Shown here piece by piece: positions 26,517-35,118 of a stretch of 64,000 nucleotides of DNA. The notes below the pieces were generated by a model. The model had not been told where the DNA came from and did not search any database. It worked only from the letters and a program-made list of their open reading frames with translations. Location of the stretch: contig CBDDDT010000003.1 in assembly GCA_965226755.1 (NCBI GenBank), positions 1,116,001 to 1,180,000 of the forward strand, given 5' to 3'. Position 1 is the first letter of the stretch. Each line of letters begins with the position of its first letter. A program made the position numbers and the translations under genes. This stretch comes from Bog-113 sp965226755. GTDB lineage: Bacteria > Acidobacteriota > Terriglobia > Bryobacterales > Bryobacteraceae.

Positions 26517-26912
26517 TCACTCAACCAGGACGGCCTTTTTTACGGGCTGTGACCCGTTGCGATAGGCCGTCAACTTAGCGACAGCTTTCTTGCGAGCCTC
26601 ATCGCTGATTTTAATGTTGTTGACCACCTGCTCCGCGCCGGCCGTGTGAGCCATACGCGTCGCGGCGCCTTTGTGCTGGATAACGTTGGTCTTCCCTTCC
26701 CATGTGGCCACCTTGTTGTGGACATGAATGGTGAAACCCTCGGAGGCCATCTTGGATTTGGCTAATTTGGTGCGTATGACGCCTTCCATTTGAGAGTCGC
26801 TCAGATGGAGGCCTGGAACTTGATGGGAACCGGTTGTGGCGGCCGGGAGAGCCTGGATCCATCCCGTTAGCGCGGCGATGAGAACCAAAGCGGGTAGAAG
26901 GCGATTGCGCAT
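26517..26912 (-). CDS. Secreted BON-domain protein
   Basis: A roughly 131-residue exported protein: signal peptide ending near ALPAA, then one BON domain (LHLSDSQMEGVIRTKLAKSKMASEGFTIHVHNK through AEQVVNNIKI). A short basic tail follows (KKAVAKLTAYRNGSQPVKK). BON domains bind membranes or periplasmic partners; a specific role is not known. I prefer ATG 26912, with GAAGAG upstream, over GTG 26918. It converges on glgP with a 13-base gap. Confidence 0.8.
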   Translation of the reverse strand: MRNRLLPALVLIAALTGWIQALPAATTGSHQVPGLHLSDSQMEGVIRTKLAKSKMASEGFTIHVHNKVATWEGKTNVIQHKGAATRMAHTAGAEQVVNNIKISDEARKKAVAKLTAYRNGSQPVKKAVLVE

Positions 26913-26972
26913 AGCCACTCTTCGTTTGATACGCCGACTGTAGCGCGAAAAGCGGCGGGACCCCGATACCCC

Positions 26973-27590
26973 CTACTCCAGAAGAAATACGGCGACCTCG
27001 GCGCGCAGGTTCGGCAGCAGCGAGATGGGACGCTCGCCGGCCAGGAACTCGCGGTGCCGAATGGCGAATCCGTTCTCCCCGGCGAAGCGCTCGAAATCTT
27101 CAACGCTTAGAAAATGAATGTTCGGAGTTTCGTACCACTCATAAGGGAAGAGGCTTGTGCGCGGGCTGCGACCGGAGAAGAGCATGCTCGCTCGGACGCG
27201 CCAGTGGCCGAAGTTCGGGAACGAGACGATGGCGCGCTTCCCTACCCTGAGCATCTCCTGAATGACTCGTAAAGGTTGGCGTGTTTCCTGTAAGGTTTGG
27301 CTGAGGATCACATAATCGAAGGTCTTGTCCGGGAAGTCGGCTAAGCCCTCGTTGAGATCGCCCTGGAAGGCCGATACGCCGCGGGCGATGGCGCGCCGAA
27401 CCCGAGCAGGCGAGATCTCGACACCGCGGGCGCCCACACGTTTTTGGCGGATCAGCCATTCCAGCAACTCGCCTTCGCCGCATCCGAGATCGAGCACACG
27501 GCTTCCGGGCGTGACCATGCGGCCGATCACAGCGAAATCGCTCCGGCCGGCAAGGCTCTCGGCAGCGGGAGAAGGCGGCGCGGCGGTCAT
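26973..27590 (-). CDS. metW: Methionine biosynthesis protein MetW
   Basis: A 205-residue class I SAM-binding protein. Motif I is VLDLGCGEGELLEWL and motif III-like text is FDYVILSQTLQETRQP. MetW commonly accompanies MetX and is thought to assist homoserine acylation, though its exact job is unsettled. The start overlaps the metX stop by 4 bases, confirming the operon. Confidence 0.92.
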   Translation of the reverse strand: MTAAPPSPAAESLAGRSDFAVIGRMVTPGSRVLDLGCGEGELLEWLIRQKRVGARGVEISPARVRRAIARGVSAFQGDLNEGLADFPDKTFDYVILSQTLQETRQPLRVIQEMLRVGKRAIVSFPNFGHWRVRASMLFSGRSPRTSLFPYEWYETPNIHFLSVEDFERFAGENGFAIRHREFLAGERPISLLPNLRAEVAVFLLE

Positions 27591-28693
27591 GCCGGCCCGA
27601 TCTCCCGGAAGGTGCTTGCGAGAAAGCCGCGGATCAATTCCGATTGCTCCGCGATATCGACCAGGAACGCATCGTGGCCGTAGTTGGAAGGCAGCTCGCA
27701 GTAGGCGACGTCGTGATTGCGGCGGCGCAGGTTGCGGACAATCTCCTGTGACTGGTAGCTGGGATACAGCCAGTCCGAGGTGAAACTGATGACCAGGAAG
27801 CGGGTGTTGACGGCGTCAAACGAATCCGCCAGAGAACCGCTGGCGGCGGACACGTCGAAGTAGTCCATGGCTTTCGTGATGTAGATATACGAGTTCGCGT
27901 CGAAGCGCGTGACGAACTGATTGCCGCGATAGCGCAGATACCTCTCGACCTCGAACTCCGGATCGAACCCGGCCTCGTGGTTGTCGCGAATCCGGCGGCC
28001 GAATTTCTCACGCATGGATTCGTCGCTCATATAGGTGATATGGCCGACCATACGGGCGACGGCCAAGCCGCGGCCGGGCAGCTTGCCTCCATAGTAATTG
28101 CCGCCATTCCAATCGGGATCTCCCATTATGGCGACGCGGCCCACCTCATTGAAAGCGATCTGCTGGGCGCTATGCCGGGAGGTGCTGGCGATCACGATGG
28201 AGGAACGCACGGTTTGGGGATATGATACGGCCCACTGCAGCGCCTGCATGCCGCCCATGGAGCCGCCACAGACCGCCAGAAGCTTTGCAATGCCGAGATG
28301 ATCGACTAACGCCTTCTGCAAATTCACGATGTCACGAACCGTAATGGCCGGAAAGGACATGCCCCACGGTTGCCCCGTTTCAGGATTGATGGAGGATGGA
28401 CCCGTGGTGCCCTGGCATCCGCCCAGGATATTGGAGCAAATGACGAAGTACTTGTCCGTGTCAAACGCCTTACCGGGGCCGATGGAGTTGTCCCACCAGC
28501 CTGGCCGGCCGGTTTCCTCACTGACGCCGGCGGCATGCGCGTCCCCCGAAAAGGCGTGCAGGATCAGGATGGCGTTGGTGCGGTCACGGTTCAAATCACC
28601 ATACGTTTCGTAAGCGGCATCCACCGGCGCCAGGCGGCCGCCGCCTTCCAGCGCGATTTCCGCGAAACGCGCGGACTGCGTAGAGACGACCAT
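27587..28693 (-). CDS. metX: Homoserine O-acyltransferase (MetX type)
   Basis: A 368-residue alpha/beta-hydrolase-fold enzyme that acylates homoserine, the first committed step of methionine synthesis. The nucleophile Ser is in CGGSMGGMQALQWA. The substrate loop ILHAFSGDAHAAG is present, and the C-terminal NYGHDAFL holds the catalytic His. Acetyl versus succinyl use cannot be settled by eye. It is the first gene of the metX-metW pair. It diverges from the lipocalin gene with 53 bp between, which leaves no room for a SAM riboswitch. Confidence 0.93.
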   Translation of the reverse strand: MVVSTQSARFAEIALEGGGRLAPVDAAYETYGDLNRDRTNAILILHAFSGDAHAAGVSEETGRPGWWDNSIGPGKAFDTDKYFVICSNILGGCQGTTGPSSINPETGQPWGMSFPAITVRDIVNLQKALVDHLGIAKLLAVCGGSMGGMQALQWAVSYPQTVRSSIVIASTSRHSAQQIAFNEVGRVAIMGDPDWNGGNYYGGKLPGRGLAVARMVGHITYMSDESMREKFGRRIRDNHEAGFDPEFEVERYLRYRGNQFVTRFDANSYIYITKAMDYFDVSAASGSLADSFDAVNTRFLVISFTSDWLYPSYQSQEIVRNLRRRNHDVAYCELPSNYGHDAFLVDIAEQSELIRGFLASTFREIGPA

Positions 28694-28746
28694 TCGAATG
28701 ACATGGTATCAACGGCGGCTGCGGTGGCCTTCTCCTAGAATGGAGG

Positions 28747-29787
28747 TTGCGCCGCTTGCTTGCGTTGCTCGTGCTGCCGCTGTTGGGGTCGCCTGACATC
28801 CCTTACCGGGAGGCGCTTCCGGGCTACTCGTTCTCCTTCCCGCGAGATCACTTCGAGCATCCGGATTTTCGCACCGAGTGGTGGTACTACACGGGAAATG
28901 TCTGGACCGCCGGCGGCCGCCGCTTCGGGTTTGAGCTGGTGTTCTTTCGTGAAGGGGAACGGATGGGCGCTCGCGATAACCCGTCCGCCTGGCGCGTCGA
29001 TGACGTGTATCTTGCCGATGCGGCTTTGACCGACGTCGATGGAAAGCGATTCGCGTTCCACGAACGGCTGAACCGGGCCGGGCCGGGCATCGCCGGCGCG
29101 AGTTTCGCGCGGCAGCGGGTTTGGAACGGAAACTGGTCCGACGAGTGGCACGGGCAGCGGCAGGAACTCGACGTAACCGCGGAAGACTTTTCGTTTCACC
29201 TGGACTGTTCACCGCGAAAGCCCTTCATCATCAACGGAGAAGACGGCGTCAGCCAGAAAGCCGCGGGGCCGGGCCAGGCTTCGCATTATGTTTCCTTTCC
29301 GCTTCTTTCAGCGGTCGGATCTATCCGCGCCGGCGGGCGCGATTACCAGGTTTCCGGGCAGGCCTGGATGGATCACGAATGGTTCACGCATCAGCTGGAG
29401 GCAAACCAGACCGGATGGGCGTGGTTCAGCGTGCAATTGAAGGACAACACGGAGCTGATGCTGTTTGAACTACGAAGAAAAGATGGCGCCGTCGATCCGT
29501 TTTCGTCGGGCACGTTTGTCGGCCCGGACGGAAAGGCGCGACACCTGACCCAGACGCAGTTCTCGCTACAACCAAAGGAGTGGTGGGGCCCTTACCCGGT
29601 GGCGTGGGACATCAGCGTTCCGTCTTTGCATCTTCGTCTGCAGTGCCGGGCCCGGCTGAAAGATCAGGAGGTTGCGGGCACACGCGGCGCGTTGTATTGG
29701 GAAGGCGCGGTCGATTATAGCGGCTCGCAGCAGGGCTTCGGTTATCTGGAAATGACCGGCTACCGGAAGCCGCTGATACTTCGCTGA
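28747..29787 (+). CDS. Secreted lipocalin-like protein of the CrtC/AttH family
   Basis: A 346-residue protein with a short signal peptide and the carotenoid 1,2-hydratase/AttH fold. It has two lipocalin-like halves carrying DFRTEWWYYTGN and YQVSGQAWMDHEWFTHQL. Homologues include CrtC and the AttH agrocin-associated protein, but no carotenoid genes are nearby. It may act on hydrophobic ligands in the periplasm. TTG 28747 follows GGAGG immediately; TTG 28756 would have better spacing (9 bases) but shortens the charged start of the signal peptide. TAGAAT lies at 28736-28741. Confidence 0.8.
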   Translation: MRRLLALLVLPLLGSPDIPYREALPGYSFSFPRDHFEHPDFRTEWWYYTGNVWTAGGRRFGFELVFFREGERMGARDNPSAWRVDDVYLADAALTDVDGKRFAFHERLNRAGPGIAGASFARQRVWNGNWSDEWHGQRQELDVTAEDFSFHLDCSPRKPFIINGEDGVSQKAAGPGQASHYVSFPLLSAVGSIRAGGRDYQVSGQAWMDHEWFTHQLEANQTGWAWFSVQLKDNTELMLFELRRKDGAVDPFSSGTFVGPDGKARHLTQTQFSLQPKEWWGPYPVAWDISVPSLHLRLQCRARLKDQEVAGTRGALYWEGAVDYSGSQQGFGYLEMTGYRKPLILR

Positions 29788-29830
29788 ACGGGTTCGCTAG
29801 ACTAGGAGGAGTCCACCCAGGAGAAGAATA

Positions 29831-30958
29831 TTGGAATCTGCCATCCTGGCCTTGGAAGACGGAACGGTCTTCGAAGGCAGGGCCTTCGGTGTGCCCGCGG
29901 AACGCTGCGGCGAAGTCGTCTTCAATACCTCCCTCACCGGCTACCAGGAAATCTTCACCGACCCTTCCTACGCCGGACAAATCATCGTTTTCACCAACCC
30001 GCAAATCGGAAACTACGGCACGGCTCGGGCGGATAGCGAGTCACTGCATCCATATATCGAGGGTCTGGTGGTCCGCGAATTTTCCGAGACCACCAGCAAC
30101 TGGCGATCGGACCTGGACGCAAATTCCTTTCTGAACCGGCACAAGATCCCGATCGCTTCCGAGATGGATACGCGCGCGATCGTGCGGCATCTGCGCTCGC
30201 GAGGCGCCATGCGCGGGGTTCTCTCGACCTTGTCGAGCGACGTGCCCGCGCTCATCGAGACGGCGCGGTCGTCGCCGGTCATGACTGGACTGGATTTGGC
30301 TACGCGGGTCAGCGTGGCCGAGCGCTATGAATGGACGCATCCGGTTGAGCCGGTGTCGCCGTCCGAACGAATGGCCGGCGCGGGGGAGACGCGGTTCCAC
30401 GTCGTCGCCTTCGATTTCGGCATCAAGCAGAACATCCTGCGGCGGCTGGTCAGTTCGGGTTGCCGGGTGACGGTGGTTCCTTCGCTGACTTCGGCCGAAG
30501 ACGTTCTCGGATTGCATCCCGACGGCGTTTTTCTCTCAAATGGTCCCGGGGATCCGGAGCCTCTCACGCCGCAGATCGACAACATTCGCAGGCTCATCGG
30601 CAGGACTCCCGTGTTCGGCATCTGCCTGGGGCATCAACTGCTCGCGCTGGCTCTGGGCGGAAGGACGTTCAAGCTGAAGTTCGGGCATCGCGGCGCGAAC
30701 CATCCCGTGCTGAACCATCGCACCGGCAGAGTGGAGATCACGTCGCAGAACCATGGGTTCGCGGTAGATCCCGATTCGCTCAACAACAATGAAGTGGATC
30801 TGACGCACGTGAACCTGAACGACCAGACGCTCGAAGGCTTCCGCCATCGGAATCACCCGGTGTTCTGCGTGCAATATCACCCGGAGGCCGCGCCGGGCCC
30901 GCACGATTCGCATTACCTCTTCGGCGACTTTATCGATTTGATGAAGGGTAGTCGCTAA
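29831..30958 (+). CDS. carA: Carbamoyl-phosphate synthase small subunit
   Basis: A 375-residue glutamine amidotransferase subunit that feeds ammonia to CarB for pyrimidine and arginine synthesis. The N-terminal CPSase domain has EVVFNTSLTGYQEIFTDPSY. The class I glutaminase domain has GICLGHQLLA (nucleophile Cys), VDLTHVNLNDQTLEG and VQYHPEAAPGPHD (catalytic His-Glu). AGGAG is spaced 7 bases from TTG 29831. The stop overlaps the carB start as TAATG. Confidence 0.96.
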   Translation: MESAILALEDGTVFEGRAFGVPAERCGEVVFNTSLTGYQEIFTDPSYAGQIIVFTNPQIGNYGTARADSESLHPYIEGLVVREFSETTSNWRSDLDANSFLNRHKIPIASEMDTRAIVRHLRSRGAMRGVLSTLSSDVPALIETARSSPVMTGLDLATRVSVAERYEWTHPVEPVSPSERMAGAGETRFHVVAFDFGIKQNILRRLVSSGCRVTVVPSLTSAEDVLGLHPDGVFLSNGPGDPEPLTPQIDNIRRLIGRTPVFGICLGHQLLALALGGRTFKLKFGHRGANHPVLNHRTGRVEITSQNHGFAVDPDSLNNNEVDLTHVNLNDQTLEGFRHRNHPVFCVQYHPEAAPGPHDSHYLFGDFIDLMKGSR

Positions 30959-33900
30959 TGCCGCGGCGCAACGACATTCACCGCATTTTGATCATCGGGT
31001 CAGGTCCCATTATTATCGGGCAGGCATGCGAATTTGACTACTCGGGGACGCAAGCAGCGAAAGCTTTGAAAGCCGACGGCTACGAAGTAATTCTGGTGAA
31101 TTCGAATCCAGCCACGATCATGACGGACCCGGAGCTGGCCAACGTGACCTATGTCGAGCCGCTGAGCCGTCCCTATCTGGAAGAGATCATCAAGCGCGAG
31201 CGGCCGGATGCATTGCTCTCCACCGTGGGCGGGCAGACCGCGCTGAACCTCTCGGTGGAACTGGCGGAATCCGGCGTTCTGGAGCGGTACGGAGTCGAGC
31301 TGATTGGAGCCAGAATCGATGCGATCAAGAAAGCTGAGGATCGTCTGCTGTTCAAAGACGCGATGCGCTCGATCGGGCTGGAGACGCCGCTTTCACAGCT
31401 CGTCAACAACGTGGAAGACGGGCTGGCGTTCGCCAATCGCAGCGGATTTCCCGTGATTCTGCGGGCGAGCTTCACCATGGGCGGCTCAGGCGGCGGAATT
31501 GCGTACAACCGCGAGGATCTGATCACCATTCTGGAGCGCGGCCTCGATCTTTCCCCCGTGCATGAAGTGCTGGTGGAAGAGAGCGCGCTCGGCTGGAAAG
31601 AATACGAACTTGAGGTCATGCGCGATCTCGCGGACAACGTGATTATCGTCTGTTCCATTGAGAACTTCGACCCGATGGGCGTCCATACAGGCGATTCCAT
31701 TACCGTGGCGCCCGCGCAGACGCTGACCGATCGCGAGTACCAGATGATGCGCGACGCGGCGCTGCGCTGCCTGCGCGAAATTGGCGTAGATACGGGCGGC
31801 TCGAACGTGCAGTTCGCTCTGAATCCGAAGAACGGGCGCATGGTCATCATCGAGATGAATCCGCGCGTGTCGCGGAGTTCCGCGCTGGCCTCGAAGGCGA
31901 CGGGATTCCCGATCGCCAAGATCGCGGCGAAGCTGGCCGTGGGATATCGCCTGGACGAAATCCAGAACGACATCACCAAGTCCACGCCGGCTTGTTTCGA
32001 ACCGACGATCGACTATGTAGTCGCGAAGATTCCGAAGTGGCAATTCGAGAAGTTCCCGGGCGCGGACCCTACTCTGGGGACGCAGATGAAATCGGTGGGC
32101 GAAGTGATGGCGATTGGCCGCACTTTCAAGGAAGCGTTATGGAAAGGGATACGCAGTCTCGAAACGGGAAGGGCCTTTGGTAAGGAGAAACTGGAGCCCG
32201 CCCTGATTGCGTCCAAGCTGATCACGCCCACTCCGGATCGTTTGAGCTACATTCGCTTCGCGTTCGGATGCGGGTACACCGTGGAGGAAGTGCATGAGAT
32301 GACCTCCGTCGACCCTTGGTTTCTTGATCAGGTGCGGCAGGTCGTGGCGATCGAGGGGGAACTCGCTAAGGGCGGCATGGAAGCCGTCACCCGGGCGCAA
32401 ATGCTGCGAGCCAAGCGCGCCGGGGTTTCGGATACGCAACTGGCGAACCTCTGGGCAAAAGACGAGTTAGCGGTGCGCGAGCATCGCAAGTCGCTCGGCG
32501 TTCGGGCGGTGTTCAGCCGGGTGGATACGTGCGCGGCGGAGTTCGAGAGCTTCACTCCGTACATGTATTCCTGCTACGAATTCGCGGATGAAGCGGCGCC
32601 GACCGCCAAGCGGAAAGTGATGATCCTCGGAAGCGGCCCCAACCGGATCGGACAGGGAATCGAATTCGATTACTGCTGCTGCCACGCCTCGTTCGCACTG
32701 CAGGATCGCGGGATCGAATCGATCATGGTGAATTGCAATCCGGAGACGGTTTCGACGGACTACGACACGAGCGACCGGCTCTACTTCGAGCCAGTCACGC
32801 TGGAGCATGTGCTGAACATCTGCGACATCGAGAAGCCGGATGGAGTCATCGTGCAGTTCGGCGGGCAGACGCCGCTGAACCTCGCCCTCCCGCTGCAGAG
32901 ACTGGGCATTCCGATCATCGGGACGGATCCGCGCAATATTGACCTGGCGGAAGACCGAAAGCTGTTCGGGGCGCTGCTGGACGAGTTGAAGATTCCGGCG
33001 CCGCCGAACGGCACAGCCCGAAGCGTGGAAGAGGCTTGCGACATCGGGCGGCGGATTGGCTATCCGGTGCTGCTGCGGCCGAGTTACGTGCTGGGCGGCC
33101 GTGCGATGGTGATCGCGTACGAAGAAGAAACAGTGCGGCGGTACATGCGGGAGGCGGTGGAGTTCTCGCAGGAGCGGCCGGTGTTGATCGATCGTTTTCT
33201 CGAGGATGCGACCGAGGTGGACGTCGATTGCCTGAGCGATGGCGAGGACGTGCTGATCGCCGGCATCATGGAGCACATCGAAGAAGCGGGAGTGCATTCG
33301 GGAGACAGCTCGTGCGTGCTGCCGCCGCACTCGCTCCCGGCGGCGGAGATCGCGACCATGGAGGATTATACGATCCGGCTGGCGCGCGCGCTGAACGTGA
33401 TCGGCCTGATGAACGTTCAGTACGCGATCAAGGATGGCGTGGTGTACGTGCTGGAAGTGAACCCGCGAGCTTCGCGAACAGTTCCTTACGTGAGCAAAGC
33501 GACCGGCGTGCCGCTGCCGAGGATTGCGGTGGGGTTGATGCTGGGCGAGCGGCTGAGCGATCTGACGGAGCAGAAGGGCAGGCTGGCTGTGCCGCAAAGC
33601 TTCGTGAAATCGCCCGTGTTTCCGTTCAACAAATTCCCGGGCGTGGACCCGGCGCTTGGGCCGGAGATGCGTTCGACCGGCGAAGTGATGGGCGTGGGCG
33701 AGAACTTCGGCGAAGCTTTCGCGAAGGCGCAATTGGGAGCGGGAACGCCGCTGCCGGATTCAGGGACCGTGTTCATCAGCGTGAACGATCGGCACAAGCC
33801 GGAAGCGGTGGAGGTAGCGCGTAAATTGCATGACCTCGGATTTCAGATTGTGGCGACGCGCGGCACCGCCGCCGGGATCAAGCAGGCCGGTCTTCCCTGC

Positions 33901-34227
33901 AAGACGGTGTTCAAGGTCAATGAGGGACGGCCGAACGCGGTGGACCTGCTGAAAGCGGGTTCGGTGCAATTGGTGATCTACACGGCCGCGGGCGCGCTGT
34001 CATTCAGCGATGAGCGCGCGATTCGGCGCAGCGCGGTGCAATATCGCGTGCCCTGCATCACCACGCTCAGCGGCGCGAGAGCGGCGGCCGAAGCGCTGGC
34101 GTCCCGGCGAAGGGATCCGATCCGGGTGTGGAGCTTGCAGGAGATTCATCGGAGATCGATGGCCGAGGGGTCCGGCTTGCAAGGATCAGAGCCGACGGCG
34201 ATGGGCTTCAGTTCCGGGCCGCGGTAA
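30958..34227 (+). CDS. carB: Carbamoyl-phosphate synthase large subunit
   Basis: A 1089-residue synthetase with two homologous ATP-grasp halves and a C-terminal allosteric MGS-like domain. The first half has GSGPIIIGQACEFDYSG, GGQTALN and FTMGGSGGGIAYN; the second half has GSGPNRIGQGIEFDYCC, GGQTPLN and RPSYVLGGRAMVI. The MGS region begins near residue 935 (GTVFISVND). The length is typical. It is translationally coupled to carA. Confidence 0.97.
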   Translation: MPRRNDIHRILIIGSGPIIIGQACEFDYSGTQAAKALKADGYEVILVNSNPATIMTDPELANVTYVEPLSRPYLEEIIKRERPDALLSTVGGQTALNLSVELAESGVLERYGVELIGARIDAIKKAEDRLLFKDAMRSIGLETPLSQLVNNVEDGLAFANRSGFPVILRASFTMGGSGGGIAYNREDLITILERGLDLSPVHEVLVEESALGWKEYELEVMRDLADNVIIVCSIENFDPMGVHTGDSITVAPAQTLTDREYQMMRDAALRCLREIGVDTGGSNVQFALNPKNGRMVIIEMNPRVSRSSALASKATGFPIAKIAAKLAVGYRLDEIQNDITKSTPACFEPTIDYVVAKIPKWQFEKFPGADPTLGTQMKSVGEVMAIGRTFKEALWKGIRSLETGRAFGKEKLEPALIASKLITPTPDRLSYIRFAFGCGYTVEEVHEMTSVDPWFLDQVRQVVAIEGELAKGGMEAVTRAQMLRAKRAGVSDTQLANLWAKDELAVREHRKSLGVRAVFSRVDTCAAEFESFTPYMYSCYEFADEAAPTAKRKVMILGSGPNRIGQGIEFDYCCCHASFALQDRGIESIMVNCNPETVSTDYDTSDRLYFEPVTLEHVLNICDIEKPDGVIVQFGGQTPLNLALPLQRLGIPIIGTDPRNIDLAEDRKLFGALLDELKIPAPPNGTARSVEEACDIGRRIGYPVLLRPSYVLGGRAMVIAYEEETVRRYMREAVEFSQERPVLIDRFLEDATEVDVDCLSDGEDVLIAGIMEHIEEAGVHSGDSSCVLPPHSLPAAEIATMEDYTIRLARALNVIGLMNVQYAIKDGVVYVLEVNPRASRTVPYVSKATGVPLPRIAVGLMLGERLSDLTEQKGRLAVPQSFVKSPVFPFNKFPGVDPALGPEMRSTGEVMGVGENFGEAFAKAQLGAGTPLPDSGTVFISVNDRHKPEAVEVARKLHDLGFQIVATRGTAAGIKQAGLPCKTVFKVNEGRPNAVDLLKAGSVQLVIYTAAGALSFSDERAIRRSAVQYRVPCITTLSGARAAAEALASRRRDPIRVWSLQEIHRRSMAEGSGLQGSEPTAMGFSSGPR

Positions 34228-34247
34228 TCAGGGCGGCGCTCGCTGTT

Positions 34248-35039
34248 TCAGCTTCTTTCAATCCGGATGGGCCCGTCGCCGGTGCGGATGGTGAGCACTT
34301 CTCCGCCTCCGTTAATGCGGCCGCGAACTTCGTTGCGATTCTTGAACACGCCTTCCATGGTGATGGGCAAGTCGACCGAAATAGAGCCGTCGCCAGTGTG
34401 GGCGTCCAGGTTTACGTGGAGATCGTCGGGAACGCGCATGGTGACGTGCCCGTCGCCGGTGTGCAAGCGCCACGCGGAGCTGACGCGCGAACCGCGCACA
34501 AGTTCGGCCTCAATGCTGCCGTCGCCGGTTTCGATGTCCAGATTGTCGAGGCGGCCGCGAACGTGGATATGCCCATCGCCGCTGTGGGCTTCGAACGCGC
34601 CCTCCATATCGAGAGCTTCGATCCCGCCGTCTCCGGTGCGCGCTTCCGTCCTTCCGCGCAGCCCGCTAATCTGGATCGCGCCGTCTCCGGTGTGAATGAA
34701 ACTCCGCGTTTCCGGCGGGACGCGCAGTTGCACCCGGATCTCACGGGAACCGTGCCATCCCATGTTGAAGTGCTTTTTCGGAACCCGAACCTCCAGTTCC
34801 ACGCGGTCGCCGTCCTGGCGCTCGACGATCGTCACCTCGTCCGGAGCGATGCGCCATCCGTTGGTGGTAACGGTGGCTTCGATCTGGTTTCCGGCGCCCG
34901 GGTTGATCTCGACGCGGCCATAACCGGTCTCGACCCGCAGTTCGGGATGTGAAGAGACGGACCAGTGTTTGGACCAGTTGTCGGCGAAGGCGGCGTGAGA
35001 AGCGCCCGCCGCGAGAACCACGAGCAAGAACGATCGCAT
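34248..35039 (-). CDS. Exported DUF4097-type beta-solenoid protein with TGDG repeats
   Basis: A 263-residue protein with a signal peptide (residues 1-19) and a DUF4097/adhesin-like beta-strand repeat domain. The turn motif (T/S)GDG recurs at residues 117, 135, 153, 171, 194, 215 and 253. The first three intervals are exactly 18 residues, which suggests regular solenoid coils. Function is unknown. GAAGGA lies 7-8 bases before the start. It converges on carB with a 20-base gap. Confidence 0.8.
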   Translation of the reverse strand: MRSFLLVVLAAGASHAAFADNWSKHWSVSSHPELRVETGYGRVEINPGAGNQIEATVTTNGWRIAPDEVTIVERQDGDRVELEVRVPKKHFNMGWHGSREIRVQLRVPPETRSFIHTGDGAIQISGLRGRTEARTGDGGIEALDMEGAFEAHSGDGHIHVRGRLDNLDIETGDGSIEAELVRGSRVSSAWRLHTGDGHVTMRVPDDLHVNLDAHTGDGSISVDLPITMEGVFKNRNEVRGRINGGGEVLTIRTGDGPIRIERS

Positions 35040-35118
35040 AAGAGTGTTCCTTCAACTGCAATACGCGCGAGGCGATTTTTCGTTGGCAATTTACTGCTCG
35101 TCTATGAGCGCGGAAGGG

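Noticed and set aside
28694..28746. SAM riboswitch ahead of metX
   Set aside because: The divergent gap is 53 bp, too short for any known SAM aptamer with an expression platform.
32467..33732. Minus-strand open frame of about 421 codons opposite carB
   Set aside because: carB is unmistakable here, and the antisense product is His/Arg-rich with no domain.
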